Shown: positions 44,188 through 54,365, counted from the first letter of the stretch. The stretch is 64,000 nt of DNA from Algibacter_G agarivorans (GCF_039543245.1 NZ_BAABJJ010000044.1:124001-188000); one strand, 5' to 3'. Numbers and translations: made by a program. The notes: a model not told the origin generated them from the letters alone.

Positions 44188-47100
44188 ATGAAGTACTTTT
44201 TTTCGCTAGCATTTTTATTGTGTTTTATATTTTCGAATAAAACACATTCTCAGCAAATCACAACAGATAGTTCAATTTCCTTAGAACAACTTATTTTAAA
44301 TAATTTAGCTGAAGGTTGTGTGGAAATAACCAATATTCAATCTACCGTAAATGGAAGTACCAGTAGCTTAGAAAGCTATGGGTATTTTGAAAAAGCATCT
44401 TCTAACTTTCCTTTTGAAAATGGAATCGTGCTTTCTACAGGCAGTGTAAATTCTGCTGGAAACAGTACAAATACAAATATTTTAGCAGAAGGTAATGATA
44501 ATTGGGGCACAGACACCGATTTAGAAACAGCTTTAGGCATTAGCAATACATTAAACGCTACCTCAATCGAGTTTGACTTTGTTTCTTTCTCTAACCAAGT
44601 TCAATTTAATTATCTTTTAGCTTCAGAAGAGTATTACCAAACAAACCCTTGTAATTATTCTGATGGATTTGCTTTTTTGATAAAAGAAGCTGGCACTGCA
44701 AATCCATACCAAAACATCGCCTTAATACCGGGAACAAATACACCCGTTAATACAACAACTATTCATGAAAACATTATTGACTTTTGTGCAGCGCAAAATG
44801 AAAGTTATTTTGAAGGTTTCAATATTGGAGATACCAATTTTAATGGAAGGACAACGGTTTTTACTGCAAATGCAACAATTACTCCCAATGTAAAGTACCA
44901 TATAAAATTAGTTATTGCAGATCAAACAGATTATAAATTCGATTCTGCAGTTTTTATTGAAGGAAACAGTTTTAATGCCTCGGTAGATTTAGGTCCAGAT
45001 GTATCAACTTGTGCCAATACTGTAGAATTGAATGCCAATATTAATAATAATTTAGCCACTTACTCATGGTTTTTAAACGACACCTTAATTCCAGGTGAAA
45101 ATAACGCCAATTATACGGCAGCAACATCCGGAACTTACAAAGTTGAAATAACACTACAAGTAAATAATACCTCTTGTCTTATTGATAATGACATTGAAGT
45201 TATCCTAAATGGCGAACAAATTTCCGGTAACATTACAGATTTTATTCTTTGTGACACGGCTGGCAATGATGGTATAGAAAGTTTTGATTTGAATTCAAAA
45301 TATTACGAAATTCTTTATTCAGTGCCTTCTGGAAACTATAATATCTCATATCACCCCTCTGACGATGATGCAAAAAACAATAATAACCCAATTACATCCG
45401 CATATTCAAATACCAGTAACCCTCAAACTATTCATGTAAGAATTGAAGATACCAATAACGGTTGCTTAGCGTATCCAACATTCAATTTAATAGTAAATGA
45501 AGTGCCCGTAATTAATAATCCAGACCCTATTGTTGTTTGTGATGACCAAGACGATGAAGGCAATGATGGATTTAGGGTAATAGATTTAACCCAAGCTAAT
45601 TATGGCATTACAGGAGGAGACACCTCATTACAAGTTACCTATCACTATTCGCAACAAGATGCAGATAAAGGTTATTACCAAATATACCCACCATACACAA
45701 ATACAAATCCAACAGACACTTTATTTGTTAGGGTTTACAGCTCTTTTACGGGCTGCTATTCCACCACAACTATTGATGTTACTGTACAACCAAACCCAGA
45801 TATTAATTTAAAAGACAGGCATTACATTAATGCTTGTGAAATGAATTCTGATGGTTTTTCAGACTTTGATTTAACCTCCGTTTTAACTAGTGTTTTAAAT
45901 GGCGTAACCAATGCAACAACCACGTTTCACCTCAACGAAACTGATGCTCAAAACGGTACAAATGAAATAGGTAACGCAACCAATTACCAAAACATAGACC
46001 CTTATTTTCAACTCATATACATTCGAGTTGTTGATGACACAACTGGATGTTTCTCAATTACAACCGTAGAATTACAAACCAATTTAGTCGAATTTGGCAT
46101 TGATTTTAATCAATATATTATTTGCGACGATTTTTCCAATGATGGTATTGAAGGTTTTGATTTGGCTAGTATTGAAGAAGATATAATATCAGAATATGGC
46201 AATTTAAACGTGGTTTTCTATAGAAGTCAAGATGATCTAGATAACCAAACCAACCCGATAAACGAAAACGCACCGTTTACAGTGACCTCAAGTCCAACAA
46301 TACTTTACACAACAGTTGTTGACGATTTGTGTAAAGTAAACCTATTGGTAGATTTAGTGATTAATCCTGCTTTAGAATTACCAGATGTTAGTAGTTTGGA
46401 TTATTGCGATACGGATACTGATGGCTATACTTCCATTGTATTGAGCACTTTTGATAGAGAATTAACTGCAGGGATATCGCCAGTGAGCATAAGTTATTAT
46501 TACAATGAAATAGATGCCCAAAACGACGAGAACAGATTACCTCCCACAATTTACAATTCAGCAAATCCACAAAAATTACTTATCAGGGTTTTTAATCCAG
46601 ATATTGGGTGTGTTGCAATAAAACCTATTGAAATTAATATTATAACCGCACCGGTAGTTAACTACCCCGACAATATTATTATTTGCGATGATGATCAAGA
46701 TGCCTACTCCGTAGTTGATTTAACCCATGTTGTCCCTGATGTTGTTTCAAACACTTCAAACTTAGAAATTAGCTATTTTGATAATTATTGGGCTGCCTAT
46801 AATGATGAAAACGCAATCTCAGATCCTGAAAATTTTAATGCAACAAATCAATACATATATTTTAGAGTTAAGAGCACCACAACCTCATGTTTTAATATCT
46901 CTTACATTTATATAAACGTAAATACCTTACCCATATTCACAAGTATTAGCACCTTTGAAAACTGTGAATCTGGCTTTAGCGATATTGCAGATTTTTATTT
47001 CTATGTTAAAGATGCTGAAATTTTAAATAACCAATACGGCAAACAAGTCCTCTATTTTGAAACCGAACAAGATGCCATAGATCGCACCAATGAGATTGAT

Positions 47101-49872
47101 AAATACAACATATACAACAACACCTCGAACCCACAAACAATTTATGTAAGGGTCGAAAGTATTACAGATCCTGATTGTTATAACACTTCTTCTTTTGGTG
47201 TGGAGGTAGGCTCTATTCCTTTATTTAACGAACCTGATGATATTAAAGTTTGTGATGATATTTCTAATGACGCTGTTGAAATATTCGACCTTACATCAAC
47301 CATTGAGGATATAAAAGATGGCATAAGTGACAATCTAACCGTTACCCTTCACACGAGCCGTTATGATGCTGAAAATGGTTATTCTGAAATCGACCCAAAC
47401 TTCACAAACTATTATAATCCACAAACTATTTTCGCTCGAATTACCAATGGCACCTATTGTCATGGGATAGCAGATTTTACGCTTAGTATCGTACAAGTAC
47501 CTATAACAACCGAACCAGAACCACTTATAATATGTGATGTAGATTATGATGGTTTTGTAACCTTCGATTTAAAACAATCCGAAGTACAAATTTTAGGGCT
47601 CAGGCAAGATAATTTAGTGATATCATATCATACTTCGCAAGATGGTGTTGATAATGATACAGATATTATTACCGATCCTGAAAACTTCAATAATACCAGT
47701 AACCCAGAAACGGTATTTATAAAAATAAATAACACCATCTCAAATTGTTCGGTTAGTTTACCTTTAGAACTAGCGGTAGACTTACCTCCTGCTATTGTAA
47801 AATTCGAAACCTATGAAATTTGCGATAACCCTGCTAGTTATTTCAACTTAAATGAAATTAATTCTGAAATTGTAGAAAATAATGCTGATGCTATAATTAC
47901 ATATTATTTAACTGCTACAGATGCCGAAATTGGTAACACACCAATTAGTACCGATTACACCTATACCAGTGCGAACGACACCATTTATATTCGAGTAGAA
48001 TCAGCAATTAGAGGTTGCCATTATGTCTATCCGTTTCAACTTGTTGTTAACCCTTTGCCGGTTGCCAACCAACCTTTAGATATGGAATCTTGTGATGATG
48101 TTAGCGCAGATGGTTTCGAGGTCTTCGACCTATCAACACAAAACAATAGCATTTTAGGAGGACAAAATCCAAGTGCATTTACCATCACATATCATGATAA
48201 TGATGCCTCTGCCAACAATAACGATTCGCCTTTAACAGATAATTACAATGCCGCTAATGGTCAAATTATCTACATCCGTATAGAAAATAATGTTACGGGA
48301 TGTTATAGTACGACCCAGTTTAATACGATTGTACATTTATATCCCAATGAAGTTACGCCTCTTGTTCAATGTGATGTGGATTATGACGAAACAGTAGTTT
48401 TCGATATATCTACAAATGAAGGCAACTTATTCACAACACCTTCAAGCAATATCATCGTGTCTTATTTTGATGATTTAACGTTAATTGATGATGATGCTTC
48501 AGCCATTTCGGACCCAGTTAATTACACAAACTTATCAAATCCTCAGACCATTTATATCAAAGTTTATAATGTTTCAGCAGATTGTTACAACGTTATTAAT
48601 CAGGAACTAATCATAACCTCTCCGCCAGCGATCAACACATTTAATACCTATGAAATTTGTGATAACCCAACACGCTATTTTGACTTAAACACCATTAATT
48701 CAGTAATAGTAGCTAATGACCCCGATGCCTTAATTTCTTATTATTTGAATGATACAGATGCCGAAGCCAACATGGCTCCAATAAGTACCGATTACACCTA
48801 CGCAACTACAAACGATACCATTTATATAAGAATAGAATCAGACAACAGAGGTTGCCATTACGTTTATCCGTTTCAGCTTATTATAAATCCATTACCAATT
48901 GCTAATAAACCTAATGATATTGAATCTTGTGATGACGATTATGATAATATTTATGGGTTTAACTTAGCTGCCTTACAAGACAATCACATTTTAGGCAGCC
49001 AAAATGCTTCCGACTATACTATAAATTATTATTTAAGTGAAAACGATGCTAATTTGAATACCAATGCTTTAAGCCCTATCCACAATGTAGATACAGAACG
49101 TGTAATACACGCCAGAATTGAAAACAAAAAAACAGGTTGTTTTAGCACAACAAACTTCTCGGCTTTTGTTAGAAGAAAACCAATAAACAATATTGAAGAC
49201 CAAGTGATATGTTTAGAAAATTTCCCGCTTCGAGTATCTGGAGAAACAGGATATTTTACCGATTCGTACTTATGGATGCCTTACGGCGAAACTAACGCAA
49301 CTATCGATATTTCTGTAATAGGTGAGTATAATTTAACCATTACATCACGTTATGGTTGTATTACAACAAAAACCTTTAACGTAATAGAATCCGAACAAGC
49401 CACCATAGAATTTGAAGAAACCGTAGATTTTTCAGACCCAAATAACATTACCATTACGGTTAGCGGTATTGGCGATTATTTATATCAATTGGATGATGGC
49501 GAGCCACAACGTTCCAATTTTTTTACCTATGTTCCTATTGGTGAACGCACAATAACTGTTATAGATGTTAATGGTTGTCTTTCTGTATCTAAAAAAGTAA
49601 TGATTTTTGATATTCCTAAATTTGTAACACCAAACAATGATGGATACTTTGATACTTGGCACATTACTGGAGTCAATCAATTAACAGGAACCATTATCTA
49701 CATCTACAACCGCTATGGAAAACTAATGAAAACCCTAACTCACACCTCTTACGGCTGGGATGGCAACTATAATGGAAAAAATATGCCTGCTGATGATTAT
49801 TGGTATAATGCCAATATTTTTTATAAAGGTGATCAATTTGAATTAAAAGGGCATTTTACTTTAAAGCGATAA
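44188..49872 (+). CDS. Giant T9SS type B secreted protein, choice-of-anchor-L type, 14 repeats
   Basis: 1894 residues, the largest protein here. The design matches 33604-38553: signal peptide (MKYFFSLAFLLCFIFSNKTHSQ), choice-of-anchor-L-like domain (LLASEEYYQTNPCNYSDGFA, FDSAVFIEGNSF), repeats of about 90 residues, and the type B C-terminal domain (FVTPNNDGYFDTWH, IYNRYGKLMKTL, MPADDYWY, ending LKR). It has 14 repeats against 11, because repeats 9-11 are duplicated as 12-14 (TYEICDNP occurs twice). It is probably a cell-surface adhesin. The two paralogues are separated by an unrelated-type giant gene, so the duplication is not a simple tandem one. Confidence 0.92.
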   Translation: MKYFFSLAFLLCFIFSNKTHSQQITTDSSISLEQLILNNLAEGCVEITNIQSTVNGSTSSLESYGYFEKASSNFPFENGIVLSTGSVNSAGNSTNTNILAEGNDNWGTDTDLETALGISNTLNATSIEFDFVSFSNQVQFNYLLASEEYYQTNPCNYSDGFAFLIKEAGTANPYQNIALIPGTNTPVNTTTIHENIIDFCAAQNESYFEGFNIGDTNFNGRTTVFTANATITPNVKYHIKLVIADQTDYKFDSAVFIEGNSFNASVDLGPDVSTCANTVELNANINNNLATYSWFLNDTLIPGENNANYTAATSGTYKVEITLQVNNTSCLIDNDIEVILNGEQISGNITDFILCDTAGNDGIESFDLNSKYYEILYSVPSGNYNISYHPSDDDAKNNNNPITSAYSNTSNPQTIHVRIEDTNNGCLAYPTFNLIVNEVPVINNPDPIVVCDDQDDEGNDGFRVIDLTQANYGITGGDTSLQVTYHYSQQDADKGYYQIYPPYTNTNPTDTLFVRVYSSFTGCYSTTTIDVTVQPNPDINLKDRHYINACEMNSDGFSDFDLTSVLTSVLNGVTNATTTFHLNETDAQNGTNEIGNATNYQNIDPYFQLIYIRVVDDTTGCFSITTVELQTNLVEFGIDFNQYIICDDFSNDGIEGFDLASIEEDIISEYGNLNVVFYRSQDDLDNQTNPINENAPFTVTSSPTILYTTVVDDLCKVNLLVDLVINPALELPDVSSLDYCDTDTDGYTSIVLSTFDRELTAGISPVSISYYYNEIDAQNDENRLPPTIYNSANPQKLLIRVFNPDIGCVAIKPIEINIITAPVVNYPDNIIICDDDQDAYSVVDLTHVVPDVVSNTSNLEISYFDNYWAAYNDENAISDPENFNATNQYIYFRVKSTTTSCFNISYIYINVNTLPIFTSISTFENCESGFSDIADFYFYVKDAEILNNQYGKQVLYFETEQDAIDRTNEIDKYNIYNNTSNPQTIYVRVESITDPDCYNTSSFGVEVGSIPLFNEPDDIKVCDDISNDAVEIFDLTSTIEDIKDGISDNLTVTLHTSRYDAENGYSEIDPNFTNYYNPQTIFARITNGTYCHGIADFTLSIVQVPITTEPEPLIICDVDYDGFVTFDLKQSEVQILGLRQDNLVISYHTSQDGVDNDTDIITDPENFNNTSNPETVFIKINNTISNCSVSLPLELAVDLPPAIVKFETYEICDNPASYFNLNEINSEIVENNADAIITYYLTATDAEIGNTPISTDYTYTSANDTIYIRVESAIRGCHYVYPFQLVVNPLPVANQPLDMESCDDVSADGFEVFDLSTQNNSILGGQNPSAFTITYHDNDASANNNDSPLTDNYNAANGQIIYIRIENNVTGCYSTTQFNTIVHLYPNEVTPLVQCDVDYDETVVFDISTNEGNLFTTPSSNIIVSYFDDLTLIDDDASAISDPVNYTNLSNPQTIYIKVYNVSADCYNVINQELIITSPPAINTFNTYEICDNPTRYFDLNTINSVIVANDPDALISYYLNDTDAEANMAPISTDYTYATTNDTIYIRIESDNRGCHYVYPFQLIINPLPIANKPNDIESCDDDYDNIYGFNLAALQDNHILGSQNASDYTINYYLSENDANLNTNALSPIHNVDTERVIHARIENKKTGCFSTTNFSAFVRRKPINNIEDQVICLENFPLRVSGETGYFTDSYLWMPYGETNATIDISVIGEYNLTITSRYGCITTKTFNVIESEQATIEFEETVDFSDPNNITITVSGIGDYLYQLDDGEPQRSNFFTYVPIGERTITVIDVNGCLSVSKKVMIFDIPKFVTPNNDGYFDTWHITGVNQLTGTIIYIYNRYGKLMKTLTHTSYGWDGNYNGKNMPADDYWYNANIFYKGDQFELKGHFTLKR
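47521..49197 (+). repeat. Three-repeat module duplicated in tandem (about 837 bases each)
   Basis: Unit A at 47521-48357 (residues 1112-1390) and unit B at 48358-49197 (1391-1670) line up over three successive protein repeats. Both open PL..CDVDYD and share TYEICDNP, ISTDYTY, NDTIYIR, RGCHYVYPFQL and HILG/SILG landmarks at matching spacing. DNA identity is visible, for example AGAGGTTGCCATTA in both. Copy number in the paralogue is one. Confidence 0.85.
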
Positions 49873-49958
49873 ATACTAAATTTTCAATTCTAAAATTCCA
49901 AATTCCAACTACTTTAAGTAATTTAGACACTTTAACTAGTTTAGGTATTTAAAGGAAC

Positions 49959-51962
49959 ATGCAGTTTAAAATTGAATCAGAATTTAAGCCCACAGGGGAT
50001 CAGCCACAAGCCATAAAACAACTTGTTAGCGGTATTAATTCTAATGAAAAATATCAAACCCTACTTGGTGTTACAGGCTCTGGAAAAACATTTACAGTAG
50101 CCAATGTTATTGAAGAGGTGCAACGCCCTACACTGGTTTTAGCACACAATAAAACCTTAGCAGCCCAATTATATTCTGAATTTAAACAGTTTTTTCCTAA
50201 TAATGCAGTTGAGTATTTTGTATCCTATTACGATTATTATCAGCCAGAAGCTTACATTCCTGTTTCTGGTGTTTACATAGAGAAAGATTTATCAATAAAT
50301 GAGGAAATAGAGAAAATGCGTTTAAGCGCAACATCTTCACTACTCTCTGGGCGCAGAGATGTATTAGTAGTAGCTTCCGTGTCTTGTATATATGGTATTG
50401 GAAATCCAGTAGAATTTCAAAAAAATGTAATTTTGCTAAAACGAGATCAGGTTATTTCTCGAACTAAATTATTACATCAATTGGTGCAAAGTCTGTACTC
50501 AAGGACTGAAGCAGATTTTAAACATGGTAATTTCAGAATAAAAGGTGATACGGTCGATATTTTTCCGAGTTATGCAGATGATGCCTTTAGAATTCATTTT
50601 TTTGGTGATGAAATTGAAGATATTGAAGCCTTTAATATCCAGACCAATAAAGTTACAGAAAAGTACGATCAGCTAACTATTTATCCGGCAAACATGTTTG
50701 TAACATCTCCAGATGTACTGCAAAATGCTATCAAAGACATTCAGGATGATTTAGTAAAACAACATGATTATTTTAAAGAAATCGGTAAACACTTAGAAGC
50801 AAAACGCCTGAAAGAGCGTACTGAATTTGACCTAGAAATGATACGTGAATTAGGCTATTGTTCTGGCATAGAAAATTATTCTCGTTATTTAGACCAAAGA
50901 CTTCCAGGCACGAGGCCTTTCTGTTTATTGGATTATTTTCCAGATGATTATTTAATGGTTGTAGATGAAAGCCATGTTACCATTTCACAAGTTCATGCTA
51001 TGTATGGCGGTGACCGGAGCAGAAAAGAAAACTTGGTTGATTATGGTTTCAGGCTACCAGCGGCTATGGATAACAGACCTTTGAAGTTTGAAGAATTTGA
51101 AGCCATTCAAAATCAGGTTATTTATGTAAGTGCCACGCCAGCTGATTATGAATTACAAAAAACAGGCGGTGTTTATGTGGAGCAAGTTATACGTCCAACG
51201 GGACTGTTGGATCCTATAATAGAGGTGCGTCCTAGTTTAAATCAAATTGATGATTTAATTGAAGAAATCCAACAACGCATTGAAAAAGACGAACGTACAT
51301 TGGTTACCACACTAACAAAACGTATGGCTGAAGAACTCACTAAATATTTAGATAGAATTCAAATTCGTTGCCGGTATATTCATAGCGATGTGGACACTTT
51401 AGAGCGTGTTGAAATCATGCAAGATTTGCGTAAAGGTTTGTTTGATGTTTTGGTTGGCGTAAACTTACTACGAGAAGGTTTAGATTTACCAGAAGTATCC
51501 TTAGTTGCCATTCTAGATGCCGATAAAGAAGGTTTTTTACGTTCTGCGCGTTCATTAACACAAACGGTAGGTCGAGCAGCAAGACACTTAAATGGTAAAG
51601 CTATTATGTATGCTGATAAGATTACAAAAAGCATGCAAAAAACCATTGATGAAACTGAATACAGACGCCAAAAACAAATAACATACAATACTGAAAACAA
51701 TATTACCCCTAAGGCATTAAATAAAAGTTTAGATAATGCGCTTTCAAAAAACTCGGTGAGTACCTATAGTTATGAATTAGAAGCTGTAAAAGCAGCTGAA
51801 CCAGAAAATGAATACTTAAGTAAGCCTGAGCTTGAAAAGAAAATTCGTGAAAAACGCAAACTTATGGAAGAAGCTGCTAAAGCCTTAGATTTTATTGTAG
51901 CAGCAAAATTACGTGACGATATAAAAAAGTACCAAAATAAATTAGAAAAGCTAAAAGTTTAA
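49959..51962 (+). CDS. uvrB: Excinuclease ABC subunit B
   Basis: 667 residues, full length. Walker A GVTGSGKT at 37-44, the DNA-clamping beta-hairpin region with YYDYYQPEAYIP, LMVVDESHVT as the DExH-like box, helicase motifs YVSATPADYEL and GLDLPEVSLVAILDADKEGFLRS, QTVGRAARH, and a C-terminal UVR motif (EKKIREKRKLMEEAAKAL). It loads onto damaged DNA with UvrA and recruits UvrC. It follows the T9SS cluster after 86 bases. Its last codons form half of a terminator hairpin. Confidence 0.98.
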   Translation: MQFKIESEFKPTGDQPQAIKQLVSGINSNEKYQTLLGVTGSGKTFTVANVIEEVQRPTLVLAHNKTLAAQLYSEFKQFFPNNAVEYFVSYYDYYQPEAYIPVSGVYIEKDLSINEEIEKMRLSATSSLLSGRRDVLVVASVSCIYGIGNPVEFQKNVILLKRDQVISRTKLLHQLVQSLYSRTEADFKHGNFRIKGDTVDIFPSYADDAFRIHFFGDEIEDIEAFNIQTNKVTEKYDQLTIYPANMFVTSPDVLQNAIKDIQDDLVKQHDYFKEIGKHLEAKRLKERTEFDLEMIRELGYCSGIENYSRYLDQRLPGTRPFCLLDYFPDDYLMVVDESHVTISQVHAMYGGDRSRKENLVDYGFRLPAAMDNRPLKFEEFEAIQNQVIYVSATPADYELQKTGGVYVEQVIRPTGLLDPIIEVRPSLNQIDDLIEEIQQRIEKDERTLVTTLTKRMAEELTKYLDRIQIRCRYIHSDVDTLERVEIMQDLRKGLFDVLVGVNLLREGLDLPEVSLVAILDADKEGFLRSARSLTQTVGRAARHLNGKAIMYADKITKSMQKTIDETEYRRQKQITYNTENNITPKALNKSLDNALSKNSVSTYSYELEAVKAAEPENEYLSKPELEKKIREKRKLMEEAAKALDFIVAAKLRDDIKKYQNKLEKLKV

Positions 51963-51977
51963 CCTTTTAGCTTTTCT
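51944..51977 (+). terminator. Hairpin over the uvrB stop codon
   Basis: A perfect 14-base stem (AGAAAAGCTAAAAG at 51944-51957 with 51964-51977) has a six-base loop TTTAAC that contains the TAA stop (51960-51962). The U-rich 3' arm ends TTTTCT. A longer T run lies at 52013-52019. Confidence 0.65.
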
Positions 51978-52023
51978 GTAACTTACTCTAGGTAAATCGT
52001 AATCAACACTTATTTTTTTGACT

Positions 52024-52437
52024 TTAATTGTACTGCGTTTTAAAAATATCTATTAAAACATCTGGCGGTACTATTTTATTTGGAAAACTTTCCATTAAAT
52101 ACAGTACTTTAGTTATAGATTCATGGCTCAAGCCCATTCTAAGACCAAAATTATATAGTTTTATAACGCCTGCGGAATTGTTTTCTTCTCCGTATTCTTG
52201 CTCAATATTCATTAACAAAACCAATCTATGAAACTGAACGATACGCTCACTATGAGATTTTAAATGCGTGTAAGTAACAGGGTGCTCTATTAAATACTCA
52301 AAATCTTCACGTGAGATATCAAGCTGTTTTGCTACTCCAAGCAAAAAATTATACTCTATGTTTTTTATGTCCTTATCGTATTTTGCAAAGGCAATCATTT
52401 CTGATAAAAGACTTAATTTCTCTACTCTATTAACCAT
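52024..52437 (-). CDS. TerB-like small helical protein
   Basis: 137 residues, all helical by appearance (LSLLSEMIAFAKYDKDIKNIEYNFLLGVAKQLDI), recalling the TerB/DjlA-type fold with paired acidic residues in KYDKDIKNIEY. No signal or membrane segment. The family occurs widely but has no settled function; close relatives next to uvrB are sometimes labelled as excinuclease by position only, which I do not accept. It is convergent with uvrB. Confidence 0.6.
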   Translation of the reverse strand: MVNRVEKLSLLSEMIAFAKYDKDIKNIEYNFLLGVAKQLDISREDFEYLIEHPVTYTHLKSHSERIVQFHRLVLLMNIEQEYGEENNSAGVIKLYNFGLRMGLSHESITKVLYLMESFPNKIVPPDVLIDIFKTQYN

Positions 52438-52803
52438 ATTCTGAGGGATTAATTTAACTTCATTATAAAGTTACACAGAACAGCCCTTTAATAATCGTGT
52501 ATATGGTGTATCTTATCGAAAAATAGGACGCCGTTAATCGTGAATTTTATTTACTTCATCAATAATCGCCTTTTATTCAACTAAAAAAATTGCACTTCAT
52601 CATTTTAGCACATCACATTGCACTAAAACAAAAACAATCACAACCATCTGAAAAACAATGTGTTATATATATTTATTTCACTTAAAATTGTTATACTAAT
52701 AATCAATTTTTAAATTATCTTTACAAAAACTAAAAAAACGCTAGAAAAGCATACACTTATAAGTGAAATCGATGAAATGCAATGGCTAAAAGTGTCTAAA
52801 ATT
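52438..52803. other. Gap of about 365 bases between divergent genes
   Basis: No gene is seen. It holds promoters for both neighbours by position. A near -7 element TATCTTTA (52716-52723) and a 12-base palindrome CACTTATAAGTG (52754-52765) lie before the DUF1456 gene; the palindrome could be an operator. The rest is AT-rich with no clear structure. Confidence 0.4.
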
Positions 52804-53070
52804 ATGGATATGACAAACAATGATATTTTAAAAAAATTAAGAGTAGCACTAAAACTTAGAGATGATGATATAGTGAAAATTTTAGAACTGGTAGACTTTA
52901 GAATTTCCAAAAGTGAATTAGGTGCTTTTTTCAGAAGAGAAGATCATCCTAAATATATGGAATGTGGAGATCAAATTTTGCGTAATTTCTTGAATGGCTT
53001 AGTCATTCACCTCCGTGGACCAATGCCAAAGAAGGGTGAAAATAAAACACAAAAAAAGAGCAACAATTAA
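52804..53070 (+). CDS. DUF1456 (YehS-like) protein, single-domain form
   Basis: 88 residues from ATG 52804 (ATG 52810 is equally possible; ATG 52777 would add nine residues absent from relatives). The unit NNDILKKLRVALKLRDDDIVKILELVDFRISKSELGAFFRREDH is the DUF1456 repeat. E. coli YehS, at about 156 residues, has two such units; here there is one, followed by a short basic tail (PKKGENKTQKKSNN). Function unknown. Its TAA stop lies in the loop of a strong terminator. Confidence 0.8.
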   Translation: MDMTNNDILKKLRVALKLRDDDIVKILELVDFRISKSELGAFFRREDHPKYMECGDQILRNFLNGLVIHLRGPMPKKGENKTQKKSNN

Positions 53071-53088
53071 ATTGTTGCTCTTTTTTTA
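53050..53088. terminator. Strong terminator, probably bidirectional
   Basis: An 11-pair stem AGAGCAACAAT (53057-53067) with 53071-53081, loop TAA, flanked by a seven-A run on the left and a seven-T run on the right. The loop is the stop codon of the DUF1456 gene. Read on the other strand it can end the sucC transcript. A partial CCCGA...TCGGG element follows at 53108-53123. Confidence 0.88.
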
Positions 53089-53141
53089 TAGGGTATAATA
53101 AAACAACCCCGAAAATTATCGGGACAGTATGACAAAATATC

Positions 53142-54332
53142 TTAAGATAATACCTGTTGTACTTTATCAGCAGCTTCCTGAAACTCGGTAGCACTCATAA
53201 CATCCAATCCAGAATTATCAATTAATTCTTTTGCTATATCGGCATTGGTTCCTTGTAAACGTACAATAATTGGTACATTAATAGTCCCCATGTTTTTATA
53301 AGCATCAATAACGCCTTGAGCTACACGATCGCATCGCACAATACCTCCAAAAATATTAATTAAAATAGCTTTAACCGCTGGGTCTTTCAATATGATTTTA
53401 AATGCAGCCTCTACACGAGCAGCATCAGCAGTACCTCCAACATCTAAAAAGTTAGCTGGTTCTCCTCCTGCTTGTTTAATTAAATCCATTGTTGCCATAG
53501 CCAAACCAGCTCCATTAACCATACAACCAACGTTTCCGTCTAGGTCAACATAATTCAAACCAAGTTCTCCAGCTTCAACTTCAATAGCACTTTCTTCACG
53601 TACATCACGCAAATCAACATAATTTTTATGTCTATAAAGTGCATTATCGTCAATAGTTACTTTAGCATCAACCGCCATTATTAAATTATCGCTTGTTTTT
53701 AAAACAGGATTAATTTCAAATAAAGATGAATCAGATTTTACATAAGCCGTATAAAGATTAGCAACAAACTTTGTCATTTCTTTAAACGCCAAACCAGACA
53801 AGCCTAAATTAAAAGCAACACGTCTAGCTTGAAAAGGCAATAAACCAACCGTTGGGTCAATTTCTTCTGTAAATATTAAATGAGGTGTTTCTTCTGCAAC
53901 CGTTTCAATGTCCATGCCGCCTTCAGTAGAGTACATAATCATATTACGTCCGGTACCTCTATTTAACAATACAGACATATAGAACTCACTAGTTTCAGTT
54001 TCTCCTGGGTAGTACACATCCTCAGCAACTAAAACTTGATGTACTCGCTTACCTTGAGCAGAAGTTTGAGGTGTTACTAAATCCATTCCTATAATTTGCC
54101 CAGCAATGGTTTCTACCTCTTTAAGGTTTTTAGCAAGTTTTACACCACCTCCTTTTCCACGGCCACCTGCATGAACTTGTGCCTTAATAACATGCCAACT
54201 TGTTCCCGTTTCGCTTGTTAGTTGTTTTGCAGCAGCAACTGCTTCTTGAGCATTTTGGGCAACTATACCACGCTGTATACGTACTCCAAAACTGTTTAAT
54301 ATTTCTTTACCTTGATATTCGTGTAAATTCAT
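53142..54332 (-). CDS. sucC: Succinyl-CoA synthetase subunit beta
   Basis: 396 residues, full length. ATP-grasp domain at about 1-235 (MNLHEYQGKEILNSFGV, VHAGGRGKGGGVKLAKN) and CoA-ligase domain at about 240-396 (NGAGLAMATMDLIKQAGGEPANFLDVGG, INIFGGIVRCDRVAQGV). With SucD it makes ATP or GTP from succinyl-CoA in the citric acid cycle. sucD is not adjacent. It is transcribed divergently from lysA. Confidence 0.97.
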   Translation of the reverse strand: MNLHEYQGKEILNSFGVRIQRGIVAQNAQEAVAAAKQLTSETGTSWHVIKAQVHAGGRGKGGGVKLAKNLKEVETIAGQIIGMDLVTPQTSAQGKRVHQVLVAEDVYYPGETETSEFYMSVLLNRGTGRNMIMYSTEGGMDIETVAEETPHLIFTEEIDPTVGLLPFQARRVAFNLGLSGLAFKEMTKFVANLYTAYVKSDSSLFEINPVLKTSDNLIMAVDAKVTIDDNALYRHKNYVDLRDVREESAIEVEAGELGLNYVDLDGNVGCMVNGAGLAMATMDLIKQAGGEPANFLDVGGTADAARVEAAFKIILKDPAVKAILINIFGGIVRCDRVAQGVIDAYKNMGTINVPIIVRLQGTNADIAKELIDNSGLDVMSATEFQEAADKVQQVLS

Positions 54333-54357
54333 AGTTTGCTTAATATTTTAAGAAACA

Positions 54358-54365
54358 CAAATGTA
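54358..54365 (-). promoter_or_regulatory. -7 promoter element of sucC
   Basis: Read on the minus strand TACATTTG matches TAnnTTTG, 25 bases before the sucC ATG. Confidence 0.55.

Noticed and set aside
52024..52437. Small gene beside uvrB as a second excinuclease subunit
   Set aside because: It has none of the Uvr motifs; the helical TerB-like pattern fits better.
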